IMG/VR virus record: IMGVR_UViG_3300032160_000028
Coordinates: 1 to 35,182 of that record
Source: a virus
Length of the DNA stretch: 35,182 bases
Direction: 5' to 3' (one strand)
Shown: piece after piece, positions 19,600-28,571 of the stretch
Layout of the letters: every line of letters starts with the position of its first letter
Position numbering within the stretch: position 1 is the stretch's first letter
Notes under the pieces: generated by a model
The model's database searches: none
Told to the model about the DNA's origin: nothing
What the model saw: only the letters and a program-made list of their open reading frames with translations
Made by a program: the position numbers and the translations under genes

Positions 19600-20268
19600 C
19601 TAGCGCGCCGGCAGCAGCACCTCGTGCCAGCGGATGAAGAAGAACTGCTGGGCCGCCGCCGCGGCGCCCGCCTTGACTGCATTGACACTGAACATGCCCT
19701 GCGACTTCACGATCTTGCCGCCGCGGAGCTGAACCTCGTTGACCTTCCAGTTGGCGCCGGCAACGGCCGAGGCCAGCGGCGCGGTGGTGCCGTGGAAATC
19801 CCAGCCGTCGTTCACGACGGTGGCTCCGGACACGGTCCGCGCCTTGCCGCCGTAGGTCAGGCCCGACTGGCTGTGAATCGCCAGGGCGGCATTGACGGGG
19901 GCGGTAACGGGCGTGATATTCAGGCAGCTACAGATGGCGGTCTCGTCCGCCTGGGTGGCGTCGATCACTTCCTCGACCGAGCCAAAGCTGTCGATGACGT
20001 ATTCGACGCCGGCCACGTCGCCGTTCCAGAGCGACAAGCCCGCGGTGGTCGTCGGCAGCGCCGTCGCCGCCGCCAGGCCGGTGGTCAAGGCCGTCCACCA
20101 GCTGTTGCCCTGGCGCACCAGCTCGGCCAGCTCGGGCAGTCCCTGGACCATGATGAACTCGCCGCGCGGGTTCATCGCTGGCACGTCTTCCGCGTTCTCG
20201 GTGAACGCGGAGACGTTGAGCACGCGGCAGCGGCCCTTGAGGGAATACAGGTCGATGGTGTTCGGCAT
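19600..20268 (-). CDS. Head-module structural protein (222 aa)
   Basis: MPNTIDLYSLKGRCRVLNVS opens an alternating strand and helix protein (GVEYVIDSFGSVEEVIDATQ, then MFSVNAVKAGAAAAAQQFFF). No family was recognised. Position between capsid and connector genes makes a minor capsid or decoration role likely. The start lies two bases before the stop of the neighbouring short gene, so coupling is probable. Confidence 0.65.
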   Translation of the reverse strand: MPNTIDLYSLKGRCRVLNVSAFTENAEDVPAMNPRGEFIMVQGLPELAELVRQGNSWWTALTTGLAAATALPTTTAGLSLWNGDVAGVEYVIDSFGSVEEVIDATQADETAICSCLNITPVTAPVNAALAIHSQSGLTYGGKARTVSGATVVNDGWDFHGTTAPLASAVAGANWKVNEVQLRGGKIVKSQGMFSVNAVKAGAAAAAQQFFFIRWHEVLLPAR

Positions 20269-20270
20269 CG

Positions 20271-20564
20271 CTACCTCTTGCGTTTGTGCACGGGTTCAGG
20301 GGCGGGGGCGACGGGCGGCTCCGTTGCCGCGACACGCAGCGGCTCTGGCTCCGGCTCGGGTTCGGAGATGGTGATCGCCTCGCCCTTGCCCTCGGCCTCG
20401 CCCTCGGCCGTCGCCGGCGGTGTGCCCTCGGCCGGCGCCTGCGGCAGCAGCTCCGCGTGGTGCGTCGCCACCAGCTCGCGGGCCATGGTCTCGGGGAAGT
20501 CGTGTACGCCCGGATGGAAGCAGCCGGCCGGACCGGCGATGAGGCTGAGCAGCTTGATCCGCAC
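20271..20564 (-). CDS. Small head-module protein with Pro/Glu-rich tail (97 aa)
   Basis: GTG 20564, preceded by AAGAGG, opens a short globular part (VRIKLLSLIAGPAGCFHPGV, then HDFPETMARELVATHHAELL). This resembles small conserved phage proteins that begin with an IAGPDG-like segment and sit beside the capsid gene. A long Pro/Glu-rich tail (GEAITISEPEPEPEPLRVAA) follows. The tail could be a flexible linker on the virion surface or a partner-binding segment. Function unknown. Confidence 0.6.
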   Translation of the reverse strand: MRIKLLSLIAGPAGCFHPGVHDFPETMARELVATHHAELLPQAPAEGTPPATAEGEAEGKGEAITISEPEPEPEPLRVAATEPPVAPAPEPVHKRKR

Positions 20565-20575
20565 GGAGGCACCTC

Positions 20576-21049
20576 TTAGCCGTAATCGCCCGCGACGAGC
20601 TGCCGGCTGACCTGCACGTTGCCCGTGCCCGGGTTGATCACCGCGACGAAGAAGCCCGTCTTGGCGGTGTCGGTGATCGAGAGGATGTAGGTGCCGGTGT
20701 TGTCGGTCAAAATGTCCGTGGCCTTCTTGACCTGCTTCACGCTCAGATCGGTGCCGGCGGCTCCGGCGGCCACCGCTCCCGACGCGCTGGTGCCGGTGAG
20801 GCCGTTGGCCGTCGCGTCGTCGCTGAGATAGCACATCGCCTCGAAGGACCGGGTCAGATTGTTGCCAGCGCCGTCCTGGATGCGGAGGGTCACCAGGCAG
20901 ACGTTGGCGCTGCCCGCCGCGATCGAGAAGGTGACCTTCTGCGCCAGCGCCAGCTCGGCGACGTCCCAGAGGTTGGCGCCGTTCATATGCGCGTCGCCGT
21001 CCTGGGAGACGTAAAAGCGATTCGGAAAGTAGCCGGCTTGCGCGGTCAT
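20576..21049 (-). CDS. Beta-rich head decoration-like protein (157 aa)
   Basis: The start at ATG 21049 has GGAGATC upstream. The protein (MTAQAGYFPNRFYVSQDGDA) is followed by beta strands (KVTFSIAAGSANVCLVTLRI) and a C-terminal Ig-like region (ILTDNTGTYILSITDTAKTG, FFVAVINPGTGNVQVSRQLV). It sits two genes after the capsid. Such Ig-like proteins often decorate phage heads. No specific family identified. Confidence 0.65.
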   Translation of the reverse strand: MTAQAGYFPNRFYVSQDGDAHMNGANLWDVAELALAQKVTFSIAAGSANVCLVTLRIQDGAGNNLTRSFEAMCYLSDDATANGLTGTSASGAVAAGAAGTDLSVKQVKKATDILTDNTGTYILSITDTAKTGFFVAVINPGTGNVQVSRQLVAGDYG

Positions 21050-21104
21050 GATCTCCAGGCTCCGCACTCACTACTAACCACTCACCAGCGCCACACCAGG
21101 ACGA

Positions 21105-21548
21105 CTAGGTGCCGGCCACGTCGGCCGACGCCAGCACGGTGGTTCCCTGCGTGACGGGCATGACCCGGCCGTTGTACTGGAAGGCGATGATGCAATTGAT
21201 CACCGCGTTCTGCGTGATCCGCAGCAGGTCGGCGAAAATGTAGCGCTTCAGCGGCCGGTAGATGTTCAGGATCATCATCAGGTTCGAGCTGGTCGCCGCC
21301 GTGATCGCGCCGGTGGTCGCGCCGGGGACCGCAACAGGCGTCGGGCTCGAAGTGCTCGACGCGGTGTTGCCCTGCGCCGAGAACGTCAGCACGCAGTTAT
21401 CGGTCACCGCGCCCAGGGACAGGACGAAGCACACCCCGTCGTAGTCCTGCATGTCCAGGACCGACGACTTCTGTTCCGACGTGCCCGCTACCACCGGGTT
21501 CAGCACCTGGGTGATCAGGGCGTCTTTCAGGAGGCTTTGCAGGATCAT
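21105..21548 (-). CDS. Hypothetical structural protein after major capsid (147 aa)
   Basis: Starts MILQSLLKDALITQVLNPVV and alternates beta strands (DMQDYDGVCFVLSLGAVTDN) and turns. A hydrophobic segment follows (SSNLMMILNIYRPLKRYIFA), and the C-terminus is beta (NCIIAFQYNGRVMPVTQGTT). It directly follows the capsid gene, so a decoration or stabilising role is the likely guess. Family not recognised. Confidence 0.65.
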   Translation of the reverse strand: MILQSLLKDALITQVLNPVVAGTSEQKSSVLDMQDYDGVCFVLSLGAVTDNCVLTFSAQGNTASSTSSPTPVAVPGATTGAITAATSSNLMMILNIYRPLKRYIFADLLRITQNAVINCIIAFQYNGRVMPVTQGTTVLASADVAGT

Positions 21549-21596
21549 CGTTCGGCTCCCGGTGTCTCGGCTCTTTGGACGGGCTTGGCCACACGT

Positions 21597-22961
21597 TTAC
21601 GCCAGCTTGCAGCGCACAAACGCCTCGGCCACCTGCGGCATGCCGTCCACCTTGCGCCGCGCGATGTAGCCGATCTGGTTGGTATTCGCGTACTTCTCCA
21701 CCAGCACCAGCAGATCCATGTCCAAACTGTCGGCGATCCAGTAGTGCCGGAAGGCGCCCAGCAGGCCGACGTACAGGCCGGTCGTGAAGGTGTTGGGCGC
21801 GAACTCGCTCTCGGCCAGCGGGATCGACAGGATGCTGTCGGGGTCGCCGGCGGTGATGCCGTCCCGCCACAGGTAGCGCCCCTCGCCGTCCTTCAGGCGG
21901 CTGATCTGGTTGATGGTGTCGCGGTGGAACAGCCAGCGCAGCGACGGGTCGGCGCGGTACTGGTACTTGAGCTTGTATTTGACGGCGCGGAGGTTGTCGG
22001 CCCCGATCGCCGTGGTGGTGTTGCCCGTCGAGATGTCCTGCGCGGTGCCGATGCCGTCGTTGGTCGCGGTGAAGAGACCGAGGGGCTGCATGGCCCCGGA
22101 GCCGGTCAGGAAGGCGTTCTCCTCCAGCTCGCCGCTGTCGCGGCCAATCTCATAGCGGATGTATTCCTCGATCGGCAGGATGGCCGAGCGGAGGAGATCG
22201 CGCGAGGCTTGCAGCATGCCGGTCATGTAGTGCGGCGTCAGGCTGCGTTTGCCGTAGGCAAGGGCAGTGTCCTTGACGCTCTCGGCGTCGGTGAGCTCGC
22301 CGCCCCAGACGAAGCTTGCCATGCGCGTGGTACGCTTGACGGCGCCCAAAGTCTGTGCCGCGGTGGTGAAGGTGCGCGCGAGCTGGCGGATCCAGCGGAT
22401 CGAGTCCACGTCCATGATGAGTTCTTTCACGAACTCTTCAGGAGCGACCATGTAGCCGCCACCAGTGGCCAGGTCGGTTTGCAGGCTGGCCACGGGCTCG
22501 GAATTGTAGTGCAGGATGTCGCTGGCGTGGCCGGTGTGCAGGTAGTTGGCAAAGGCCTTGCGGTAGTCGGGCTGGTGCCGCTGCCAGGGGCGCGAGCCGT
22601 GCGCCAGCGTGATCTTCTGCGGCGTGCGCTGCCAGTTGCGCTTGATCTCGAAACTGTAGGGCGTTGTCGCGCTGGCGCCATCGCCAGGCGTAGGGCCGCC
22701 GGGTCGGTCGGGGCGGATGTTGGTGTCGAGCGGCCGGGCCAGCTCGCCCAGGGCGGCGTTGACCTCACGGCGGCGGCGGTCGTCGCCTTCGACGGTGTCG
22801 ATCTCGGCTTTGAGCGCGACGACCTCAGCCCAGGTCTTGTCGTAGAGCTCGCGGTCCTCGTTGGTCAGCGCGCGCTTCTCCGCTTCGGCCTTGTCCAGGA
22901 CGGCGTGGCACTGGCCCACGAGGGTGGAGCGCTTCTGGCGGAGTTCGAGTGTCGTTGGCAT
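21597..22961 (-). CDS. HK97-fold major capsid protein (454 aa)
   Basis: An N-terminal scaffold-like coiled coil (LELRQKRSTLVGQCHAVLDK, then WAEVVALKAEIDTVEGDD) fits the delta domain that the head protease removes. The HK97 fold follows: E-loop and P-domain region (GGGYMVAPEEFVKELIMDVD), A-domain (FLTGSGAMQPLGLFTATND) and C-terminal TNQIGYIARRKVDGMPQVAE. Length and place after an S49 protease fit HK97-like phages. The cleavage point is expected around residue 100 by family rule and is not visible here. Confidence 0.95.
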   Translation of the reverse strand: MPTTLELRQKRSTLVGQCHAVLDKAEAEKRALTNEDRELYDKTWAEVVALKAEIDTVEGDDRRRREVNAALGELARPLDTNIRPDRPGGPTPGDGASATTPYSFEIKRNWQRTPQKITLAHGSRPWQRHQPDYRKAFANYLHTGHASDILHYNSEPVASLQTDLATGGGYMVAPEEFVKELIMDVDSIRWIRQLARTFTTAAQTLGAVKRTTRMASFVWGGELTDAESVKDTALAYGKRSLTPHYMTGMLQASRDLLRSAILPIEEYIRYEIGRDSGELEENAFLTGSGAMQPLGLFTATNDGIGTAQDISTGNTTTAIGADNLRAVKYKLKYQYRADPSLRWLFHRDTINQISRLKDGEGRYLWRDGITAGDPDSILSIPLAESEFAPNTFTTGLYVGLLGAFRHYWIADSLDMDLLVLVEKYANTNQIGYIARRKVDGMPQVAEAFVRCKLA

Positions 22962-23007
22962 CGACGGCCCCTGCTACGGTGCCAGGGGGCCGAGCGGAAA
23001 TGCAAAA

Positions 23008-23059
23008 GGGCTTGGCCCACTGGCGAGTTCCCATCGGAAATCGCAAGTGCGTCAAGCCC
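23008..23059 (-). promoter_or_regulatory. Imperfect hairpin upstream of capsid gene (attenuator-like)
   Basis: 22-base arms 23008-23029 and 23038-23059 pair at most positions around an 8-base loop, with GGGCTTG/CAAGCCC at the base. On the minus strand the stem is followed by CTTTTGC. It lies in the 226-bp gap (22962-23187) between protease and capsid, where no gene is seen. It could partly terminate protease transcription, protect capsid mRNA, or mark a promoter region. Confidence 0.45.
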
Positions 23060-23187
23060 GCTAAAGCGTGCTCTCGTGCACGTCACACGCGAAGGGCTGG
23101 TCAGCTACGGCTCCAAAGGCCCAGCGCGTGGGGTACTGAGTTGTGCGGTCAGCCCCAATCCTACGCGCGGCCTGGGGGAATGTCAAA

Positions 23188-24198
23188 TCACTCCTCCAAG
23201 GCCAGGTCCAGCTTGCGGCGCAGGTCCTGCGCCGACGGCCCGCCGGCGGCCGGCGCCCCCAGGCTGGCAAGGACGGCGCGCAAGTCGGTGACCTGGTCAG
23301 CCAGGCCAGCCGACACCGCACGCCTGGCGGTCAGCACCCGCCCTTCCCCGTAACCGCTCCTTACCGCCGCCTCGGTCGCACCGCGGCCACGCGCGACGGC
23401 GGCAGTGAACAGCCCGTAATAGGCATCCACCCTCCGCTGCATCTCGGCCTGGGCCTCCGCGTCCAGCGGGGCATAGGGGTTGCCTTCCGCTTTGTACTTG
23501 CCGGCGGTTACCAGGGTCGTCTTGACGCCGGCCTGTTCGAGCAACCCCGACAGATCGTCATGCGCCGCCAGCACGCCGATTGAGCCCACCATGCCGCCGG
23601 GCGTGACGTGAACCGTATCGCATTGGCTCGCGAGCCAGTAAGCCGCCGAGGCACACATGCTGTCGGCGACGGCCACCAGCTTCTTCTGGCCGCGCGCTTT
23701 GTAGATCTTGGACGCCAGCTCGGGAATGCCGGCCACGCTGCCGCCGGGGGAGTCGAAGGCCAGCACCACGGCGTCGCACTGGCGGTCGGCCAGGCAATGA
23801 TCCAGCGCGCTGGCCACCTGCTCGCAAGACACACCCCAGTAGTCGCTGTGCTGGCAAAGGACGCCGTCGATCCGGACGACCGACACGTGCGTACCACCTG
23901 CCGGCAGATCGGTAGGACGGTTCGGCCCCATGCGTGCCTTCAGGTCGGCGGCACTGAGCTTGCCGTCTGCCGCCAGGTGCAAGACGTGCCGAATCTCCGC
24001 CAGCTTGGCCGGCAGGATCGCCCAGGGCGAGGAGTAGAACGCCTGGAGGACGCGGCGGTACTTCAGCACCGGCGCGCCGCCCTGGGCCTGGGAGTAGTTT
24101 TCCCACGACGTCTGGCATTCACTGTCGCTGCCGCCCTCTTCCTGGCAACGCGTCATGAAATCGTCATAGTCTTCGCCGTCTTCGGGTTTACTCGGCAT
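23188..24198 (-). CDS. S49 (SppA/ClpP-like) head maturation protease (336 aa)
   Basis: The crotonase-like protease core is clear: strand VSVVRIDGVLCQ, the oxyanion region AFDSPGGSVAG (150-157), SMCASAAYWLASQCDTV, nucleophile Ser206 in GGMVGSIGV and Lys236 in AGKYKAEGNPY, the Ser-Lys dyad of S49 enzymes. It would trim the capsid delta domain during head maturation. An acidic N-terminus (GEDYDDFMTRCQEEGG) may bind scaffold. The start overlaps the portal stop by 11 bases. Confidence 0.9.
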   Translation of the reverse strand: MPSKPEDGEDYDDFMTRCQEEGGSDSECQTSWENYSQAQGGAPVLKYRRVLQAFYSSPWAILPAKLAEIRHVLHLAADGKLSAADLKARMGPNRPTDLPAGGTHVSVVRIDGVLCQHSDYWGVSCEQVASALDHCLADRQCDAVVLAFDSPGGSVAGIPELASKIYKARGQKKLVAVADSMCASAAYWLASQCDTVHVTPGGMVGSIGVLAAHDDLSGLLEQAGVKTTLVTAGKYKAEGNPYAPLDAEAQAEMQRRVDAYYGLFTAAVARGRGATEAAVRSGYGEGRVLTARRAVSAGLADQVTDLRAVLASLGAPAAGGPSAQDLRRKLDLALEE

Positions 24199-26476
24199 GG
24201 TCCAATTCCTCCCCCATCAGGGTATCGGCCAGGGCGTTGGCCCGGTCGCGCTCCCAGCCGGCGCACAGTGCGTCGGTCTCGGCGGCGAGCGTCGCGGCTG
24301 TGGCGTGGCCGCTCATGGCCAGCAACTCCGTCCGCGAGCGTAGCACGTGGGCCGCCGCACAGTCGCGCGATGCGGCGCTCTGCGTCGTCGTGCCGCACAG
24401 TGCGGCGTGGCTGGTCAGCGCCGGCAGCAGCGCACGCTCCAGGTCGCCGCTGTAGGTCGAATAAAAGGCATCGACCCAGGTCCCGAAGGTCGCGGGCGTC
24501 TTGGCTGCCCGGCGCGCTGCCGCGCACTCGCGCCGGACCATCCGGCCCAGCGCGTCCACCACCACCGCGCGCTGGGCGGTGATCAGCGTGCCACGCTTCG
24601 CCTGGGCCTCGCTTGGCGGCGCAGCGCCCTTGGCGGCATCAGGCGGCGTGGCCTCCTGCTCCACGGCAACCTCCAGGCTGGGCCCGACCGCGATCCCGTA
24701 CTGGCGATAGGCCGCATCCTCCGGAGGCACTTCGCCGTCGCGATCGTACCACGCAGACAGAAAGTCGTCCTCACTCATGAGGTCCCGGCCCTTGTCGCGC
24801 TCTCTGCCTTCCACCCGGGCCGGATCGTGATAGATCACCTGGCCGACCGCCACGCTCAGCACCGTGACGTAGTGGTCGAGCCCGGGCCCGTACATCTCCA
24901 CCGGGCAGATGATCACCCAGCCCTTCTTGCAAAACCCGCGCAGGTCCTCGATCTCCATGTGCCCCGCGGTGACCATCAGGCCCAGGCGCGTGCACAGGTC
25001 GATGATGGCCGGCGGCTGCGTGCCGTCGGCCGGCGTCGTGCCCAGTTGCTCGATGAACGTCTCCTCGGATACGTCCGCGTCCACCACCTCGAACAGCTCG
25101 CAGGTGCCGCGCGTGTTGGCCGCGCCGCAGTCGTAGTTGTGCGTCTGCCGCACATCCGGGAAGTCGGGCACATCGGGCATCAGCACCACGGTCACGCCGG
25201 CGGCCGAGGCAGCCATGGGCTTGTCTGCGGCCGGCTCGGGCGCCGGCGGCGTGCCCGCGACGTCGGCGCGGATCATGTTGCCGTTCACCAGGTAGTGCTG
25301 GCCGCTGCCGTCCTCGGTCGGATTCATGCCGATCTTCGAGCGCCATTCGTCGGCGCTGATCACCCCGTTTTGCCGCTGCAAGTTCAGCGCGGTGTTCAGG
25401 GCCACGCCGTCGCCGCGCAGCAAGGGCTCGGTGTCGAAGTCGACACAGTAGAGCAGCCGCTCCTCGGGCGTCAGCAGCTTCTTTTCCAGCTCCTGTTTCC
25501 ACACCGTGATCCAGGGGCCCAGGCTGTAAATGATAAACTCCAGCGACTGCTGCACGATGTTGTTGTTGGTGCTCCGGGTCAGGTCCCGGATGAGGTGCGG
25601 CGGCACGTTGAACCAGCGTGCAATCTCCACCACCTGGAAGATGCGCGTCTGCATGAACTGCGCGTCGTCGGGAGAGAGCCCGAGCTGCTTGTAATCGAGG
25701 TCGCCCCACAGGACCGCCATGCGGCCGCGGTTGGTTGGGCCTTTGTGACTCTTTTCAAAGCTCTCGCGCAGCTCCTGCCGCGCTTTGTCCTTCAGCGCTG
25801 ACTTCGAGATCAACAGGCCGGTCGGGGTCGAGTTATTGCCGTGGAAACTGGCGGCGCCACGCTCGGTGCCGGATAGCAGTCCTAAACTCTCGCGCGCGTA
25901 CTGCACGACGCTGTAGCCGACGACACCATTGAAGCCGAGCCCGGGCACATGGATCATGTCCTCGCCGGGCACGATCTTCTCCCCACCCTCCAGGTCGCTC
26001 ACGCGGTAGAACAGGCCGCGCTGATCGGTCTCGGGTTGCACCCGGTGCGGGCCCAGGGGCGTCAGGCCACCGGGGAGCGGCTGGCCGCGGCCGTTGCGCT
26101 GGATGTGCGCGTAGGCGTTGCCCCAGGTGCAGAGGTGTCCTTGCCGGCTCTGCGTCCAGGTGTAAGGGGTACAGTCCTTGTAGGGGTGGAACGCCAGCAG
26201 CTCGTAGACGGGGTGATCGACGGCGGGCGTCTTGATGTGTGGCCCGGTCTTCTTGGTGAGCGTGATCGCCGACATGCCAATGCAGCTCGCCAGCAGATTG
26301 ACCGCCGCCCAGACAGCGGAAAGATTCAGCGCGCTCCATTCGGTCACGCTGACGCCGGCCGCGGTGTCGCCGCCGCCGCCGAGCATGCCGACCAGGGCCG
26401 GATCGCGGGGCGGAACCCCCTGGCTGACGTAGTATGCCGCCGGCGGCCGGCTGAAGAGGGTGCTCAGGAGTCCCAT
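24188..26476 (-). CDS. Portal protein with embedded C39-like cysteine peptidase domain (762 aa)
   Basis: Residues 1-405 are a HK97-type portal: MGLLSTLFSRPP, ALNLSAVWAAVNLLASCIGM, TWGNAYAHIQRNG, GVVGYSVVQYARESLGL, IARWFNVPPHLIRDLTRSTN. Residues about 428-600 form an extra domain with a C39-like pattern: Gln444 and Cys450 in RQTHNYDCGAA, His535 in GPGLDHYVTVLSV and Asp551 in YHDPARV. These could form oxyanion Gln plus Cys-His-Asp triad. Residues 610-762 are a helical tail. Usual portals are about 400-450 residues, so this one is a fusion. Because an S49 protease follows, the peptidase may cut portal, scaffold or host proteins. The frame is continuous. Confidence 0.9.
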   Translation of the reverse strand: MGLLSTLFSRPPAAYYVSQGVPPRDPALVGMLGGGGDTAAGVSVTEWSALNLSAVWAAVNLLASCIGMSAITLTKKTGPHIKTPAVDHPVYELLAFHPYKDCTPYTWTQSRQGHLCTWGNAYAHIQRNGRGQPLPGGLTPLGPHRVQPETDQRGLFYRVSDLEGGEKIVPGEDMIHVPGLGFNGVVGYSVVQYARESLGLLSGTERGAASFHGNNSTPTGLLISKSALKDKARQELRESFEKSHKGPTNRGRMAVLWGDLDYKQLGLSPDDAQFMQTRIFQVVEIARWFNVPPHLIRDLTRSTNNNIVQQSLEFIIYSLGPWITVWKQELEKKLLTPEERLLYCVDFDTEPLLRGDGVALNTALNLQRQNGVISADEWRSKIGMNPTEDGSGQHYLVNGNMIRADVAGTPPAPEPAADKPMAASAAGVTVVLMPDVPDFPDVRQTHNYDCGAANTRGTCELFEVVDADVSEETFIEQLGTTPADGTQPPAIIDLCTRLGLMVTAGHMEIEDLRGFCKKGWVIICPVEMYGPGLDHYVTVLSVAVGQVIYHDPARVEGRERDKGRDLMSEDDFLSAWYDRDGEVPPEDAAYRQYGIAVGPSLEVAVEQEATPPDAAKGAAPPSEAQAKRGTLITAQRAVVVDALGRMVRRECAAARRAAKTPATFGTWVDAFYSTYSGDLERALLPALTSHAALCGTTTQSAASRDCAAAHVLRSRTELLAMSGHATAATLAAETDALCAGWERDRANALADTLMGEELDHAE

Positions 26477-26658
26477 CGATGACCTCCGTCCTCCGGCGGC
26501 GCACGGCTGGCCGCCCACAATCCAAGCGCGAGCACTCCCCCACCGGCAATGAACAGACCCAGAGGCAGCCATACGAGCGTGCCGGCCCAGATGAGCAGGG
26601 CAAAGCCGGCCAGGGAGAGGAGATCCCAGACGAGGGTGCGCAAGACGATGATCCCCAC
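26464..26658 (-). CDS. Small membrane protein between TerL and portal (64 aa)
   Basis: GTG start (26658). The protein is two hydrophobic segments (VWDLLSLAGFALLIWAGTLV and LGLFIAGGGVLALGLWAA) plus a short tail. It overlaps the portal start by 13 bases. Membrane proteins at this place are not usual in head modules. No ribosome site is evident. A role in membrane association of assembly or exclusion can only be guessed. Confidence 0.55.
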   Translation of the reverse strand: MGIIVLRTLVWDLLSLAGFALLIWAGTLVWLPLGLFIAGGGVLALGLWAASRAPPEDGGHRWDS

Positions 26659-26732
26659 GCGCGGGCGCCATCACGACGTCTGCGCATCACGAGGACAAGG
26701 GCAGTCAGATTCTACCATGCTCCGGCAAGCAC

Positions 26733-28571
26733 TTACCAGAACTCAACGCCCACTCGGTCGTCCGAGGGCGCCAGCATCGCCCGCGCCAGGCCCATCACCG
26801 CGGCCTGGATACCGTCCACCTTCTTGGTGGGATCTTCGAGCCACTGGCCGTCGGCGCCCTTGCGCCCAGGCTTCAGCGGGCGCATGCGGCCGTAGCGATC
26901 GCGCAGCACCGCGGCATTGCCGGCCTGCCAGTCGAGCACGGCGTGCCCCGGATGGCGCAGGCGCCCGCAGCGCACGAGCGCCTCGAATTCCTTGGTGGGC
27001 TCGTTGTAGCTGGCCACGTTCTGGTTGAATTGCAGCATCGTCAGGCCCCAGCCGTTCAGGGTGGTGGCGAGCTGCGTTGCCTCGCGCGGATCGTAGGCGA
27101 CCTCGACCAGGTCGAACTCCTCGGTCAGTTTCTGGCACTCCTGTTCGATGACGGCGTAATCAGTCACATTGCCGTCCGTGAAGGTGATCAGCCCCTGGCT
27201 TTCCCAGAGCCGATAGGCCACGCGGTCCTTTTGCTCGCGCTCGGCGACCGCTTCGCGCGGCATCCAGAAAAAGGGCAGCAGGGTATAGATCGCGCGGGTC
27301 ACCGGCGCGCCCGCCGGCGGTCCGACCAGCTCGTCGGCCTGGTCGGGCAGCTCGTCCCGGAACACCAGCACCAGCGCATTGAGGTCGAACCGGTTCGCCA
27401 GGTCCAGGCCACCCCAGCAGCGCTGCCCCTTCAGAGCCGCGCGCGCCACCGGCCACTTGCACGCTACCCAGATCTCGGCCGGGATCCACACGGTCACGCG
27501 CTCGGTCCAGATACAGAAGTTCAGCCGCTTCACGATGCCCTCTTTCGACGGCATGCCTTTGGCCTCACGCACCTGCTCGCGGAGATAATCGATCGACAGA
27601 ATCGAGCCGAGCCCTGGATTTGCCTTGGGCCAGACCCTCTCGTCGGTCCAGCTATCACAATCCGGGCAGGTGTCCTCGGGGAACTCACGACCGCCGGCGA
27701 GGTGCACAGCGCACGGGTCGAGGCCGCACACAAAGGCAAACCAGCCATCATCCTCGCGCTGCCCTTCCAGGATGCGCACGCTGTACTCGTGATGGTCCCA
27801 GCACACACTTTGCCGGTCGGCGCCGCTGTTCGTGATTTCAAAAATCAGCGCCGTCCGGTCGTTTTTGGTCCCTGCCCGCATCTTGTCCACGACCAGGCTG
27901 TTGGGGTGCTCGTGAATCTCGTCGAGGAGCGCCATGTGCGGCCGGGGGCCGGAGAGCTGCCGGTGCTCACTGCTGACCGGCCGCATAAACGAATCCGTGG
28001 GGACGTGCGCCAGGTTGTGCTGATCAATCTTGAGCCGCGCGCGCAACGCCGGCGAGGCCTCGGCCATGCGCCGCGCATCGCGGAAGAGGATCCCCGCCTG
28101 AAAGGACGTGGTCGCCGCCGAGTAAATCTCGCTGGCCATGCGACCGTCGGCCAAAAGCCCATATAGGCCAATGCCGGCGGCCATCGGCGTCTTGCCGTTG
28201 CCTTTGGCGATCTCGATGAACGCGGTGCGGAAGCGGCGCAGCCCCTCGGCGCCTTTCCACCCGAACAGGGACCCCACGATAAACTGCTCGAACGGTTGCA
28301 AGACGAAGGGCAGCCCATCCACTTCACCGTCCGCCGGCAGTCGAAGGTGACCGAAAAAGGTGAGGATGCGAAGGGCCGCATCCAGGTCCCAGCGCAGCCC
28401 GCGTGCCGGCCCCGTCTCCAGGTCGCGGAGATGCCGCTGGCAGGCCAGGCGCACCAGCCGGCCGGCGACGATCTCGCCGGCGACGACCACGCGTGCATAA
28501 TCGGTAACGGGATCCGTACCTGTTGGCACAGGGGGTTTAGGCTTTTTTGCCAAGGAATTGCTCGAATTCAT
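26733..28571 (-). CDS. terL: Terminase large subunit (612 aa)
   Basis: The ATPase part shows a Walker A-like AKGNGKT (122-128) and Walker B MALLDE (213-218). The nuclease part begins with Asp390 in CWGGLDLANRFD, a metal-binding residue of the RNase H-like fold; another acidic site is in VEVAYDPREA. This is the Terminase_1 (YmfN-type) family found in HK97-like phages. A cysteine cluster (C282, C287, C302, C305) looks like a metal-binding insertion between ATPase and nuclease. It overlaps the TerS stop by 35 bases. It packages DNA into the prohead using ATP. Confidence 0.95.
   Translation of the reverse strand: MNSSNSLAKKPKPPVPTGTDPVTDYARVVVAGEIVAGRLVRLACQRHLRDLETGPARGLRWDLDAALRILTFFGHLRLPADGEVDGLPFVLQPFEQFIVGSLFGWKGAEGLRRFRTAFIEIAKGNGKTPMAAGIGLYGLLADGRMASEIYSAATTSFQAGILFRDARRMAEASPALRARLKIDQHNLAHVPTDSFMRPVSSEHRQLSGPRPHMALLDEIHEHPNSLVVDKMRAGTKNDRTALIFEITNSGADRQSVCWDHHEYSVRILEGQREDDGWFAFVCGLDPCAVHLAGGREFPEDTCPDCDSWTDERVWPKANPGLGSILSIDYLREQVREAKGMPSKEGIVKRLNFCIWTERVTVWIPAEIWVACKWPVARAALKGQRCWGGLDLANRFDLNALVLVFRDELPDQADELVGPPAGAPVTRAIYTLLPFFWMPREAVAEREQKDRVAYRLWESQGLITFTDGNVTDYAVIEQECQKLTEEFDLVEVAYDPREATQLATTLNGWGLTMLQFNQNVASYNEPTKEFEALVRCGRLRHPGHAVLDWQAGNAAVLRDRYGRMRPLKPGRKGADGQWLEDPTKKVDGIQAAVMGLARAMLAPSDDRVGVEFW

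Noticed and set aside
18514-20610. A 698-residue plus-strand frame
   Set aside because: It runs antisense to connector and structural genes, has no ribosome site and shows composition of an antisense shadow.
24188-24677. ADP-ribosyltransferase or head morphogenesis (gp7) domain in the portal tail
   Set aside because: The last 150 residues are helical with scattered cysteines, but no characteristic motifs of these families are visible.
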